A stretch of DNA of 64,000 nt from Margaritispora aquatica (GCA_007644065.1 VJWN01000007.1:3068167-3132166), one strand, 5' to 3'; shown: positions 9,875 to 22,935, counted from the first letter of the stretch. Translations and numbers: made by a program. Notes: generated by a model not told the origin, from the letters alone.

Positions 9875-10958
9875 TAGCACTAATAGATTGAACATGAAGA
9901 AATATACATGTATCTAATACTCGCTTAACTCCACCCGCCTTTTGAGGTTCTAGTTGAATAATCAACTAAGCACAAAATTTCCAAAAGTCCATTGAGAAAT
10001 TTGGGAAACAAGAACATGCAGACTTGTAAGCCACTATGATAATCCTACTGTTTGCGTGGAATTAAAGTCTAAGGTTATCTTCGCCACTGACATTTGCTGT
10101 ACAGCCTGGTGAAGCGGGTGACGACCACTTTTTTTTATGTCAAGATCTTCCAGTTGCATATTAGTTATTCGGTCGAATATAACTCCGCTGAAGTGGTGAA
10201 GAGTTTCGAGGATCATTCAAAGCTACTCGTGCTACACACAAAGTGTGAAAATACGTCTTGTTCTGGAACGACAGAAGTGGACGGCCAAGCCAAGGTTCAA
10301 CTACAAGAACTAACCATACAATTCTGATTTTCAGGCCACGAGTTATTCTGAAATATCCCGGTGTTACAAGAATAAATGATATTTGCTACAAGATCCGCAG
10401 TCACTTCTTACCAAGCCATGCATAACGTGAGAATATTATAGTGCTACATACCTACCTATCTTACCTTCATAGATAGGTCACGTGCCATCGAAAGCGTCAT
10501 CCCAACCTCAAAGACGAAGATGTGTGCCAGCCATCTGTGTCCTATTCATCTTATCCATGAGAAAATTCATGATAATCAAATGAAACAAATGATAACAGCA
10601 TCAAAGCAGAACCTCAAACTCGTATCCTGATAGGGGCAACATCCGAGCCCCAGCCGGGAGGATCACCAACCGCACAGAACGTCACGTCCACGTAAGGTAG
10701 ATAGCTCGAGGAAACACCACAAACAACCATAAAGTCAGATGCGTCTGGACTTTTGCTTTTGAGTTGCTGATAAGCCCAATCATACTGTTTGGAAACATGT
10801 CAAGAGTTGCTCGTTTCGTAAACTCTGCTTTGGCGGAAGGGCTGTGCATGCTGCCCCGCCAGCTCGGTTTCGATACCGCACCTTATATATGGGAGCTTCT
10901 GCTGCGTCTCAATGAGGAAAATGGTTGTTTGAGAGTTGTTTTCTTGACTGTTGCTGAT
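9875..10958. other. intergenic
   Basis: No supported gene. The frame of the next gene stays open upstream to 10764, but the signal-peptide-bearing start at 10959 is preferred. A near-perfect palindromic stretch, ACCTACCTATCTTACCTTCATAGATAGGT, lies around 10448-10477. Confidence 0.45.
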
Positions 10959-12110
10959 ATGTTGCTTCGTTATTCGCGGTCGCTACTGTTGCTGTTCGTT
11001 GGTGTGTCGAGTTTGGTTGATGCGCAGAGTTATACGCAGAATGCTGAGGCTGGGCTAGTGCCCCTGATGAAATGGTATAATGAATTCAATGGCTTATGGA
11101 ACACGACTGGGTGGTGGAATAGTGCGAATGTTCTCACAATGCTTGGAGATCTCGTGGCTGTGGATGAAGGTGTGAAGGGGTTGGCTGAGGATGTCTACGC
11201 GAACACCCTGGTGCAGGCGCAAGAATATAATCTTGGACAGAGCAAAGTTATCATGGCTGATTTCATGATGCTTACGAAGTGGAATATGGCAACGACTGTG
11301 AATCCAAAGGGATTCGTGAATGGGTATTACGATGATGAGGGCTGGTGGGCTTTAGGATGGATCCAAGCATACGATGTCACGGGCAACCAAACATTCCTCA
11401 ACACAGCAGTCGACATCTTCAGTGACATGATGAAGGGCAATTCAACACCCTGCGGAGGCATCTGGTGGGATAAAGCACAAACATACGTCAACGCCATCGC
11501 CAACGAGTTATACCTCAGCGTGGCTTCACATCTCGCGAATCGCATTCCGGCACAGAAGAGCTTCTACCTCTCTATCGCTGAAGCGCAATGGACTTGGTTC
11601 CAGAAAACCGGAATGATCAACGCGCAAAACAATATTAATGACGGATTGAACAGTACCTGCAAGAACAATGGTGGCACAGTCTGGTCCTACAACCAAGGCG
11701 TCATCCTCGGTGCACTGGTCGAGCTCAACAAAGCCATCCCAAACAGCACGTACATCAGCACCGCCAAATCCATCGCCACCGCGGCAATCAAAGCTCTCAG
11801 CACCAACGGCGTGTTGCACGACCCATGCGAGCCTAATTGCGGTGCGGATGGAAATCAATTCAAAGGAATTTTTATGCGGAACTTGCAGAAGCTGCAGACG
11901 GCTGCGCCGGAAGATACGTACCTTGCCTTCATTGCCAGTAATGCGAATAGCATATGGAAGAACAATCGGAATGCGGAAGATGAGTTTGGGATTGACTGGG
12001 ATGGGCCGTTTGTGGGTAATGCGACGGCGAGTACGCAGTCTAGTGCGATGGATGCGTTGGTTGCTGCTGTGGCGTTTGAATCAAAGATAGGGAATGGAAT
12101 TGCTTCTTGA
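10959..12110 (+). CDS. secreted GH76 alpha-1,6-mannanase-like protein (383 aa)
   Basis: Single exon. The start at 10959 is chosen because the residues from there (MLLRYSRSLLLLFVGVSSL, cleaved after VDA) form a signal peptide. An in-frame ATG at 10764 would add 65 residues that hide it. GH76 landmarks follow in order: WYNEFNGLWNTTGWWNSAN, then the catalytic Asp pair in GYYDDEGWWALGWIQAYD, then CGGIWWDK and YVNAIANELYLSVA. The length of about 380 aa is that of secreted GH76 proteins. There is no clear GPI signal at the C-terminus, so unlike yeast Dfg5/Dcw1 it is probably released. The family acts on alpha-1,6-mannan backbones, either for wall glycoprotein cross-linking or for digestion of foreign mannan. 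Which role applies is not visible here. Confidence 0.88.
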   Translation: MLLRYSRSLLLLFVGVSSLVDAQSYTQNAEAGLVPLMKWYNEFNGLWNTTGWWNSANVLTMLGDLVAVDEGVKGLAEDVYANTLVQAQEYNLGQSKVIMADFMMLTKWNMATTVNPKGFVNGYYDDEGWWALGWIQAYDVTGNQTFLNTAVDIFSDMMKGNSTPCGGIWWDKAQTYVNAIANELYLSVASHLANRIPAQKSFYLSIAEAQWTWFQKTGMINAQNNINDGLNSTCKNNGGTVWSYNQGVILGALVELNKAIPNSTYISTAKSIATAAIKALSTNGVLHDPCEPNCGADGNQFKGIFMRNLQKLQTAAPEDTYLAFIASNANSIWKNNRNAEDEFGIDWDGPFVGNATASTQSSAMDALVAAVAFESKIGNGIAS

Positions 12111-15100
12111 TGTCACGAAATAATATGTTAATTAAACACGTTCTTGCATACGCGACTTCGTCAACTTGGCGATACTGTTCAGTTCAGACGAGAGTTCGGA
12201 TGATGTCCTGAGCAATGCCGAGATCTTCATGCATACTGAACTTGAATAAACTCACTCGATCGTATCTTGACGTCGTCATTTGCTAACATGAATTCCTCAG
12301 TCCTTCGAGAATTGCAAAAACATCATGTTTCGATCCCCATATCAGCTTTGCGAATAGTTCCTTTCCTACCGCTACATAGTTTTCATAGGATCAGTCCCGG
12401 TCAATGGGTCAAGTGTTAATCGAGAGTAGGCCGATTGAGTTGTGGCAATCGTCTCCCATTCTCAAAACAGAGCTTTAAAGCGTGCTGCAACAGGCCGCCA
12501 TAACAAGTAATCCAAATTCACGGCTAACAAGCAAGCGCTTAAGATGAGAAAAGAAAAAAAATAGCTTGGGAGAGTTTCGTTTGCGTGTTTTGACGCGCAA
12601 TCATCATCAAAGTTGAGGCCAAACGCCACACGCATAGATACACGTATTGAAGGAGCAAAACAACTTGGCATGGGATTACGTACATTGAAAACTATGTTTA
12701 ACAGTCATCTGTTATTTTTCTTTCAGTGTCTATTGCAGATGCTAGGAAGTGAAGTCGATGTCGGAATGGAAGCTGAAACTGAAGTTGAAATCTTTGAACA
12801 ATTTTGGAGATTATGGACGGCTAGATAGAGTGAGACTTATTTCTTGAAAGCTGATATTTGAATTGAGTCCAAAGAAAATTGGGTACAGATGCGACATTTA
12901 GTAGCTTCGAAGACACGGCTATGTGCATCTTTTGAAAGTATTTCGATTGGGTCAAGTGGCTTTATCCATAATGCAAACCCGAAATTTTTGTTTGATACGA
13001 TGATAACATCGAAGATTGTGTAGATGAGATGTAATTTCTGCGAGAGGGAGTTTAATCTATACCATTTTAAAAAGCATAGAAATAAACATTTTAGCCCGCA
13101 CTGAGAGTGTTCAGTTCAAACTCGACTGGTAGCCGATAGCTCCAAACACATTACTTCCCTGGCTACTTCTGAGCCACTAGACTCTTTCGAAACCGATCTT
13201 TCGACTTATATATACCTTTCATCTAATTGGTCCCTTGATAAGCATCATGTATGGTTATAAAAACAACAAACTGAAGCAAATGGACGGTCCGTAGCACCTA
13301 ACCACTCGTCATATCACGTGGCAGGGATTAGTGTCGGGAGCTCCCGATGGAGAATCCTATACTTGCTTCTCTCTCTTCTCTCTTTTGTTTTTCAGCATCA
13401 AAACAACATCCAATTTCACCACCGACTCACCGCAATCATGACATGAGACTCACCGCCAGTATTTAATCTTGTCCCTGAAGAGCAATCAAAGATGCTATTC
13501 CCCAATCCCCAGTCAGTTCGGTCCATCAGCACGCTCCGGGCCGGACCTGCAGGACAGACCCGCTGACAACGCGACGTTCTCTATGCACGTGCGGAGATGG
13601 GATGGACTGGACTGCCCTGGGAATGTGGGAATGCACTCAAAAAGAATCAAAACAATCACACACACACCGCCAGAAACATACCTTAGATATACCACACATA
13701 TCCACATGTCTTGGTCTCCCGAGCAACCCTCATTTCAACAGTCCAGTTGCATGATGGCTGGAACTTCTCCAGTGCAATTGTGATGTTCGCATGAGAGAGG
13801 AACGGTTTCATGACTGCGGTTCAACTGCATGCTATTTGTGGTTCCATGGTGGTGATCGAGGTTGGAGGATTCCATCCACTGCCATTATTGATGTTCCCCC
13901 ACCCTTCATCGCGGATGTCTCAATATGCAGTACAGATCCATTGGGTGGCAACAAGCGCGTGCCTTTCTCAGACGACTTGAGGCTTGACCTGACTCCTGAA
14001 GACCTATTGCCGAGGATGTCCCTGGTGGTGAATGGGTGCATCACTTGTGCATCTCCTCCTATTGCTGCCCACCAAACAATGGCAGGAGTTTCAGCTGGGG
14101 GATGATTTGCTGTCACGAGCGTATTGGTTGGTATTTGGTGGGCGATGGAACGATGATGGCTATGCTGAAGGGACATCCCTCGTTCGTTACCCTTCCGTTC
14201 TGTACCTATCTTCACATGCTGCTATGACCACCGAGGAACCGCGCGCAAGATCCTCTGCCTTGTGTAAATGAAAGGTGCCCTCTTCCCCGACGTCGCTCTG
14301 AAGATCTGTGTAACGATATAAGGCTACAGTATATCAACCTCGTTGGCGCAAACTCCAATACACCACTGTCTTTCAATTGTTCGTCCATCGTGTACAGGTC
14401 TTCAACTCACTAGAAGCCCTAGAAGTCGAGGACGAGAACACCAAGGACTACAAGCGACTTACCAATAATCGAGTCAAGGCGACATCGGCCAATATCCAAT
14501 ATCGACGCTACTGCAACCTTCGGTTTTTGCATTGCATTGCATCGACTTGCATACTGTGGCGGTCAACAAGAACCACTGACTACTGACGAGCCAGTCACAG
14601 TCCTACGCAGCTCCAGCACCTGTCAACATTGCATCGTGGGAAAGGAGATCGTCGGGACAAACAGTCGGGAACAAAATATGTTACACAAAGTACCACCAGT
14701 GCCAACAAGTCTTCCTCTTTGAGTAGATTTTCTCAAGTATCTCTGGAAGCTTCACCGCATTTTTGAAGATTCTAGCTCTTTGGCCCCTCAACAAGCTTAA
14801 TCGGATAGTGCACGCTAAGATAGTGGTTCCAGAGGGTGGGGTTCATCCATCTTTTAAGCACAGCCAACAACATCATCCTCCATCTTTCTATTGCTAGTGC
14901 ACAACTCCTGAGTGTACATCACCAACCATCGTCTGAGGAATTCGGTCACAGTATCCCAATATATCGAAGATTCTCTGCGGCAAAGGTCTCCGCCTTGGCA
15001 ATAGTGATCTAGACACAATCCGGCAATCCAGGTTGGGGAAACCATTGGGGTTACTAGGATTGAGATTCAGTTATTTCAAAGTGCAGCACCCCACTCATCT

Positions 15101-15340
15101 CTCCTCAAGGATCTCATTCACTTGACAACGGAATCGACTTCATAAATCGCACAAATCATTTCCAAATCCCAAACACTTATTTGGAGAAGTCATGAGTTAA
15201 GATAGCCTGTTTCAGAGGGACTCAAAAATCTTGGGTCATAGGGTATCCAATTTCGAGTCATATCTATAAATCACTACAGAGGTACTTCCTAAACTTGAGT
15301 CCTTTGACGAAACGAAATAGTCATTGGCTATTATCTCGCG
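12111..15340. other. 3.2-kb stretch without a convincing gene
   Basis: Only short overlapping frames are seen on both strands (for example 13791-14105 against 13832-14215). None has a recognisable domain, a splice partner or a signal peptide. A CA run lies near 13660. The region is long enough to be an extended leader of the gene at 15341, a non-coding RNA, or decayed DNA; the sequence does not decide between these. Confidence 0.45.
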
Positions 15341-16249
15341 ATGGATTCCTCCTCAAAGAAGACCCCTCAGCACCTTTCTCCGCTCAATACCAGTTGGCAC
15401 AACAGATCCATGTCCAGTATCTCGGCCACCTCTGACGCAGCAACATTCCATTCGGCCCATGCACACCAGCTTTCCTCAAATTCCAATATGGAACTTCGCC
15501 CTCTCTCCAACCTGTCAACGCAGCCATCTATACTTGCGATGATGAAACCAATACCATCACCAAAACTTGAGGCTGTTAAGATGGATCGTCAAGACTCTGG
15601 GTACTCGGATACTCCTGAGCCAAACTCGCCAGTTGCTTCCTCTCACAGACGTTCTACTTCGTCGGTCCGTCCTAGGTCACAGAGCAAGATAACAAGGAGG
15701 ACTACTGGCTCATCAGCAACCTTTATCTCAGGACCAAGTACAAAGAGAGCATCGAGGAGTTCAGCACAGGTACGGACAAGTTTGAATGGTGGTAGACCAA
15801 GCATGCAATCACGGCATACGACGACAACAGCCTCATACCACCAACCCTACCAGTTCTTCCAATTCCCAACTTTCTCTTCCCCTTCGGCCCCAGAAGATGC
15901 TCTTGCACAGCCCACTCCACCGCCTCCACCGCCAGCAACAGTACAGTATTGGACCTCAGACTCCACACGAAGACTTGAGTACGCAGCAATCGACGCAGCG
16001 TCCAAGGGTGTTCGAGGTTTCTTCATCAAACTTGTACCGGATTGCATACTGCCCAAGAGTAGCAGGAGAACAAAGTTCTGTGATGGCGATGAAGGGAGCG
16101 ATGCGGGGAGTGTGAGGAGGTACCGGTTGCAGCTGCCAGAGGAGAAAGTGTGCCCATTGACCACGTCAAGAGAAACTGCATCAGAGAGCAGAGCTAAGAT
16201 CGGGTTGGTGAGGAGGCTGTCGAGCTTTGCAAAGGGGTCGAGGGCATGA
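15341..16249 (+). CDS. hypothetical disordered protein with conserved-looking C-terminal segment (302 aa)
   Basis: Single-exon frame; function not recognised. Residues 1-150 are Ser/Thr/Arg-rich and lack hydrophobic spacing, so they are probably disordered. They include SP and TP sites (QDSGYSDTPEPNSP) that would suit proline-directed kinases. A proline run (PTPPPPPPA) near residue 190 precedes the only segment that looks folded: YWTSDSTRRLEYAAIDAASKG and VRGFFIKLVPDCILP at about 198-233. The C-terminal 50 residues are basic (LVRRLSSFAKGSRA). No membrane segment or signal peptide is present, so a cytosolic or nuclear location is likely. A long antisense frame overlaps it (15847-16569 on the minus strand), but its sequence is low-complexity Asn/Ser and is taken as a shadow. 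Confidence 0.7.
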   Translation: MDSSSKKTPQHLSPLNTSWHNRSMSSISATSDAATFHSAHAHQLSSNSNMELRPLSNLSTQPSILAMMKPIPSPKLEAVKMDRQDSGYSDTPEPNSPVASSHRRSTSSVRPRSQSKITRRTTGSSATFISGPSTKRASRSSAQVRTSLNGGRPSMQSRHTTTTASYHQPYQFFQFPTFSSPSAPEDALAQPTPPPPPPATVQYWTSDSTRRLEYAAIDAASKGVRGFFIKLVPDCILPKSSRRTKFCDGDEGSDAGSVRRYRLQLPEEKVCPLTTSRETASESRAKIGLVRRLSSFAKGSRA

Positions 16250-17859
16250 GGACTGATTGGCAGATTCGAGTGTGGCGAGGCAGACAGGACATCGAATACA
16301 GAATGACGACACGAAACAGGACCGGAAATTGGGAGTTTGGCATGGAAAGACCCTTGGATCCTAGAAGGAAAGGAATTACACCAGCACAACAACACAGAAC
16401 GAATCCACGAAACATATACACAAGGAAAGGCAAAGGAAGAGAAATAGAGAAAGATTGTCCAGCATTTGTTCGCGAAGAAGAAAGGCGCATATGATACCCC
16501 GAACACTATACACGGAGATGGTTGATAATTATTGTTGTTGTTATTACGAGGCGAGCTAGGCCACTGCATATTGGGCCCGCCTATGCTTGAGCATGAGCGA
16601 GTTTGGCGTCATGATTTGATTGATTGTTATATACCCCCCAGATGAGAAACAGAAGAATCACAAATATACAGCGGAGGATAAATAGGATGAATGATAAGAG
16701 GGACAGGGAAGAGGATGGAAATATTCGAGGAAAGGTGTGGGTGGATACACTGACCGCATACTGTCATTACAACTATTGGGGAGGGGTTGCATTTCTTTTG
16801 TTTGAATGTCAGGGTGGTGGTTGTGCTTGTCGGAAGAGAGCAGAGTAATGAGGTGAATGAGCTTAATGAGTTGATGAGGGTAGATGGTAGAGTACAAATA
16901 AACTCTATTTAATTCGAGCTGGGAGCTTCTTGACTGTCTCCGCGCCCTCATCCTTTACTCCAGACCAGTGTATTGTTTCTTACCCATTCTGTTCTGTGCT
17001 TTTCTCTCGTTTTCAAACCTTGTTATTCCTTTGGCATCGTTCATTGGTCATTTGGTGTGTGTACATTGTTTTTTGAGCACTACAAACCGCCACTGGCAAA
17101 GCTGTATTTGTCAGTATCACTTGAGCTGGGCATGTTTGAGCCTGCTTGTATTTATATTCTTTTGACTGGTGTATTCTTGGAAGTCGAGAGCATGGGAACG
17201 AAGAGCCTCCTCGGACACTAGATACCTAAACTTTATGTCATTACTTAATCAGACAGCGGCTTGTGACACTTGGTCAAGCTGGTTGGTCAATTTGAGGATT
17301 TAAGACTCATTTACAATACCTACAAACACTCCTGTCCCGAACGGGCCGAACCATGCTTTTTATGAGAAAGCTGGATGTTCGCTTAAGCAACTCCTTGCGT
17401 GGGCGGCGAGTACCAAACTTATTGAGAAGAGGAGCTTGGAAAGTGCTTGACTCCAGAAGGGATGTCGATAATACCGTCTTGGGGGCTACAAAGGCTTTCC
17501 AGCCAGAACAGAATACGCAGATGGGCTGCTGCAGGCTTGATTATGTCTCTTTGACTCATCTTTTCTCTTTCTTGCCCAAGAGTTGCAGATCTCACATTAA
17601 GAAGTAAAAGGAGGAAGAATATTGAGCCCAAAATTGTCATTGTGCTACAAAGTTTGTGCAAGAAATATGTACATCCCTAAGAAACATATGGACATCCAAA
17701 CATCAAAGTTCCCAAAATTCCCATCAAATCAAACTTCCTTCATGTATTCAAACCAAGAAACCCACCAAGGGTGAGTGAGTGAATTCTCGCTTATCAAGCT
17801 CTGCTCCCCTCTCTCAGTGAGTACCTGAGAACGAGACAACAGAGCGATCAATAGAGAAT
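16250..17859. other. intergenic between convergent genes
   Basis: This holds the 3' flanks of the hypothetical gene (+) and the pectate lyase (-). Short frames only; nothing recognisable. Confidence 0.5.
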
Positions 17860-18670
17860 TTAGCAAGCTGGAAGAGTAGCCAGCTTTCCTTGGGCACCCA
17901 AGCACGATCCCTTAGTAGAGAGCTTTGGGGACTCTCCCGAGGTAGTCTTCTTATCAATGCCAGTGAACTCCTGGCAGACATTCTTGACGCCAGTTCCGCA
18001 GGAGCCGGAGATGGTCATGGTGTCGCCATAGTTGGTGTTGATGCCTCCAACATCTGAGTTGACCTTGTTGGCCTTCAAGCCGGTGATGACGACCTTGCGG
18101 GGTCCACCGTTGTTGGAGCAGTTGCCGCATGATCGGTACACCTTGCCGACATTCACGACGGTGAAGTCCTTGATGGTCACGGTACCCTTGCCGTTGTGCT
18201 GCACGACTTTGTCGTCTGCATTTTGGGCGCCACCGCCGTTGATATTGACGTTGCCGGTGCCGAGGGCAGAGATGGCGTCTTTAAGGTTGTTAGTATGGTG
18301 CTCGTTATGTAAGTGGAAGATAAGATGAAGAGAGAGAATAAGAATGCATACCCTCGCAGACGTCTCTGAACCAGACGTTAGTCAAAGTGCAAGCACCCTT
18401 GCAGTGCACCCCCTCGAGCTGCTTGGCTCCAATAATGACATTGGAGAGCGAAGCGCCATCGTTCAAGATGAAGACAGCATTAGCACTGCCGCTGTCTCCT
18501 TCGGTGCAGGTCATGCCGCGGTCGTATTCTCGGTTGCCGCCATCGAAACTGCCGGTGATGGTGGACGCTGAGGGCAAAGCGACGATGCTACCAACGCGAG
18601 TTGGAATATTGAGTGTTTGCGCGTTGGCTGCAGCAAGGATGCTGGCAAGGACGATGGTTGAGTATTGCAT
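17860..18670 (-). CDS. secreted pectate lyase, PL3 family (245 aa)
   Basis: Two exons on the minus strand, 18670-18352 and 18278-17860, with a 73-nt intron. Splicing rebuilds the VCEDAIS stretch typical of the family. The signal peptide [17 protein letters not shown] is followed by the PL3 beta-helix: [61 protein letters not shown] and [16 protein letters not shown]. The Asp, Lys and Arg residues used in Ca-dependent beta-elimination lie within these conserved stretches. The length is normal for PL3 (about 230-250). The enzyme depolymerises homogalacturonan in plant walls outside the cell. It has no carbohydrate-binding extension. A TATATAAG element lies about 140 nt upstream of the start. 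Confidence 0.94.
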
Positions 18671-20380
18671 TTTGAAGGTGGATGAGGGCTGGAAGATTTG
18701 GATCTTAGTGTGAAAGTGGAAATGTGAAGTGAGTGAAGTTGCAAGTAAGTGAATGAGTTGAGTGAATGTGATGGTGAGGAAAACAATTGCAGAGGAAGAG
18801 CTGATCTTATATACTTATTTTCCAGCGGGCGAAGTTGCAGAGCTATTGATTATAATTGTGTATTCTTGCATTCCACCAACCGGATAACTGTCTCTTGCTA
18901 GGACATCTCGCGCAGTGCAATATCAAAAACTCTTGAATTTGCTGAATTCACTTGGCTACTGAGTCGATGTCAGTCTGCATGGCCAACCAAGAGCTTCAAT
19001 CTCCTTTCGCCTGCTGTATAGGACGATGCACCGGACTCCAAGACCGCACTCTCATCCGAACCTCGTCTGAACTTCATCTGAAGCATAGCGCCAAGTATCG
19101 TGGAACAGGTGGGTCGATTGCTACTCGGGTATTTCCACCTACACATTTCGCTCAACACAACTCTCTGCAGTGGATCCCAGCAAGAAAATTATCACCCTGT
19201 AGCCGGGGTACAGCTACCTGTGGGAATCTCGGCAATGGCTGGCGGGGACGCTCCATATCATTGAGTTTGTTTTAAGGTTAATTGTAGAGCACGGTAAACG
19301 AGCGAATCTCCCTATCCGGCGCCAAGGGTCCACCAGTACTAGTTGGTTATGAGCACTATAAAGAATCCTTATTCTTCTCCAGATATAGGATTATTCGGTA
19401 CATCATTTCGCCGCTGGTCTCTAGAACAACTCAAAGTCAGTCTGGATTCTCTAATGTGCGGGGCAAAATGCTGGGCATGGGGGTTTTAGGTGGGCATTTC
19501 TATCTTGGCTGCTCGCCCACCTCCCTAATTCATGTAGAACAGCCGGTAGACACGACAATAGGATAGTTAACACATGCCTTGAGGCGATGGAAGAATGTTC
19601 TCACTCAAGAACGCATGTACCAGCATGATACATCCACTGTCCTTGACAGGAGTGAGAAGCCATTACAGGATCTCGTTTAGCTCCAAGTCATCATTTCTCC
19701 TGACCCTTGCTATAATACAATATCTAGCTGGGTTGAGAATTATGCTCCAATGTTGATCGAAGACTAACAGATAGCCAAGGAATACCAAGGGCAGGAGGTA
19801 AACGCGAAGTAAGTAACGGATAGAAATTTAGAACATACATCCGCTCGCCCTGACTTGCGTATTGCTAAACGCAAGATGAATGCCTAGAGGAGTATACTAA
19901 ATGTGGCAGTGAGAATGGCACTTGTCTGAGATAAATTTGCAAAGGAAAAACCACTAAGTCTAAACATTAAAATTTTCTCATCATACTCTTCGACACAGAT
20001 GATGACTCGATGAAGAGTTGGTTGTATGTAGAATGAAAAATCCACACTCTTGGAACATTGAAATCGAGCAGTACCGTTTCTCATCCGATCCCCTGAAGTG
20101 TCATGTAGGTGTAGACCCTGATGCAGAATTTTCTCCCAAATCTTCGTCCATACAATTTTCTCGTACACGAAGCATAATAATCTACAGCAGTGGTATAAAA
20201 ATATCTATGCGAGTTCGAGTTATGGTGTGAAAAGTTCGCTTCCAGTCCCCACTAACTCAACTATGACCCCTTTGGCATTACGTTCCACCAATGAGGATGG
20301 TCAGACAGAATACCAAGCACAGCGCACATCTGAAGCTCCATAGCCAAGAAGCATAATGAAACAGAGGTAAACTGCACTGC
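18671..20380. other. intergenic
   Basis: Pectate lyase promoter on the left and the 3' flank of the oxysterol-binding protein gene on the right. Overlapping short frames near 18950-19280 occur on both strands without recognisable content. Confidence 0.45.
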
Positions 20381-21618
20381 TTATGCATCGGGTCTCAGGT
20401 TGCCGTGAAATGGCTTCTCAATCCCTTCACTCCACCTCTCACGATTAAACTTCCACATACCCGAACGTTGCGAGAAAAGACCTTCCTCTAAGGGCTTCGC
20501 AGCCAAATCCTCCATAATCGGATCTCGGGTAGTGTGTAGTTTCGTAAAGAACAATGGCTCCCACTGCATTCCCTTCTGCTCTTCCATCTTTCGCATTTCC
20601 CTCTGAGCTTCTTCCACCAGAGATTTTGCTTTGACCGTCGCTTTCATGTCTCCTGCATTCAAGGCTGCAATGACGCCAGCCCATGCTTTTCGACTTTCCC
20701 ACGGGTCCTGTCCTTCTATTGGCTCTACCTGCATAGGCGAGGACTTGAGCGAGTGCATTTCGAGTTTATCAACCATACGTCCAGTCTCATCGCCTTGATG
20801 GAAGGTGAGCTCATCTGTCCATTGCCCAACGATAGTGAATATAGGATTCTTCTTGCTCTCGACGTCTAGTGCTCTCTTGTATAATCCGGCGTGGACGCTA
20901 TGTTTCTTACCGGAGAGCAGTCCCTTCCCGGAAAACTCAATCTCGGACACATATCCACTGGAGGAGGTGATGTGATATTGACCTTCTAGCTCAGGATAAG
21001 TAGTTCCCGTCAAAATTCCCTTTATTTTGACGTCTGGGAGAGGGATGAGGTAGTTCTCGTTGAACTTTTCGAGGTGCAAAATTGCATGACCTATCTGCTT
21101 CACATGCACACTGCCATTGAAACTGATTTCTTGACATGCATAACCTTCTGCACTGATTCTTGCTTGCTCGTTCCACAGATAGCATGCCGTGACTGGAGGA
21201 TGATGCGAGACCTGTTCCGCGATGAGTTTTGTCCCATCATCCCCGTGAGCAAGGAAGAGCTCCCCCAGGAAGGCGTTTAGAGGCTTCTTGACACCATCTT
21301 TCTCTTCCCGTCCACCATACTGCTGATCTTTCAGGCTCGCGAGAAACCAACGTAGCACAAGAAGGGCACGCTTAGCAGGATCAGGCTCAGATGCTGGTGC
21401 TATGAAGAGGTCCGGATGTTCGGCCCAGTATGATGGAAACTCGACCGTGCTCTGCGTTGCTAACACGAATGGAGGGGCAGTGATATTTGACAAATCACCG
21501 CTTATTGTTACGATGGACTGGGAAATTACTGAGCATCTTAGACAAGATGAAAGAACGGTGTACCTACGGCAAGGAACTCCTTCAAACTTGACCTTTCTGC
21601 TTTGTTGTCAGTGCTCAT
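20381..21618 (-). CDS. oxysterol-binding protein, Osh4/Kes1-like (395 aa)
   Basis: A 51-nt first exon (21618-21568) encodes MSTDNKAERSSLKEFLA. A 50-nt intron follows and the rest is exon 2 (21517-20381). The short first exon is accepted because it supplies the usual N-terminal lid helix and joins in frame to SIVTISGDLSNITAPPF. The family fingerprint EQVSHHPP is at residues 118-125. Further landmarks are FLGELFLAHG, GKGLLSGKKHSVHAGLY and WKFNRERWSEG near the end. There is no PH or ankyrin domain, so it is a short, sterol-barrel-only member like yeast Kes1. Such proteins exchange ergosterol and PI4P between membranes and restrain Golgi PI4P signalling. The specific ligand is not determined by the sequence. 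Confidence 0.93.
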
Positions 21619-22935
21619 CTTGCTTGTGGTTGTTCACAAAATTAATATGGAATTTGAATAATAGATGAAAAATGTACTACTCCCTCTTCGTGTTTGTTGT
21701 CGTTTGAAGTCATACTAACATTAGGTCATGATATCATCCCGTCGCCACCACAAGCAAGTAGTATTGGCATCAACATCAACCCCGAATCACTACTGTAAAC
21801 TTATTACACAATGAGAGTGTCAGTAAATAGAGGAATCCGGATGAGGATTTCAAATGATAGAATCTGATAAACAGCCGCAGAGTCCGAAGAGAAACACAAA
21901 GATGACAAAGATCGAGGAAGTATCTCTAGTCCCACTTGTCCTGTTTCGGCAAAAGTTGAGCTATTCTCACTGTTGGCGTTTTGATAATCACACTTGACAT
22001 ATCATATCTCAACTCATCACGAGATCGCGAACATCACTTCAACCTCAACATATCATCATCTCTCAAATTTATATGGTTTTCATTTAATTACGCATATTCC
22101 TTGATAGTTTCTCGATTTCAACAGTCGGGCTCGATGCGTCAGCAAAATAACACATTCATGGATTTCATAATCTCCATCTATCAATCAAGTCAAATCCGAC
22201 CTTCCTATCCTGGAGTTCTTCTAGCTGATCTTGATATCCACCCTCGTAATTTCTGTTGGTTTTCCCATCAGACCATGCATCATTATTCGCAATATCTTGT
22301 AAAGTTACAAGGAAACGAGCTGGGCCGGTGCAGCTCTGCGAATCGTATCTCACAATAGGAGAAGTGTGCTTGTTACTCATGCCGGCCCTGGGAAGATACG
22401 CTCGTACCTACCTCTTGTCAAGCTTCGAGAAGGCTGCAATTGTCAATTTTGCTATATCTACCTGGTTGATATATAGATCAATGTGGAAGGAGATCAAGCT
22501 CTGTATCTAATCGTGCACAAGTGTGCATGGTCTGACCAGCTTTACCCCACCCTCCACTATCCAAAAGCCTTGGAAAGAGCTTGTCAAGCTTGTTTGCACC
22601 CCAAGACATTGGCTGCATTATAAGAAAAGCTTAACACTTTATGGTCGGTTGAGGTCGTTTCTATCAGTAGCATAATTCCTTTACCCTTGCGAATTTACGA
22701 TTTTGGGTTGTTGTCTCGGGACTGCCCTAGTATGACATCCTCCATATTTGATATGCGACGCATATGCATCTTTCGACCCTGCTTGCCATTGAGCTTCCTA
22801 AACCAAGAGATAGCTCGTATGCTCGTTGTGTGCCTACTATCCTTCACTCCGAAATTCCGAGGTCCAGTTCCTACATAAATGTGAGCATTCCCAGAGCTCT
22901 GATCTATAGCTGTTGAGATATCCACTAATCTCAAG
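21619..22935. other. divergent intergenic region
   Basis: This separates the oxysterol-binding protein (-) from the tripeptidyl peptidase (+). Frames at 21981-22358 (+) and 22165-22380 (-) overlap and lack domains; nothing else was seen. Confidence 0.45.

Noticed and set aside
10764..10958. Upstream in-frame extension of the GH76 gene
   Set aside because: It would bury the signal peptide 65 residues inside the protein; the start at 10959 is more consistent with secretion.
13791..14215. Overlapping frames on both strands
   Set aside because: Both strands are open over the same span and neither resembles a known protein; likely low stop density.
15847..16569. 240-codon antisense frame with an Asn-rich start
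   Set aside because: It overlaps the coding strand of the gene at 15341, has low-complexity composition and no domain, and is explained as a shadow.
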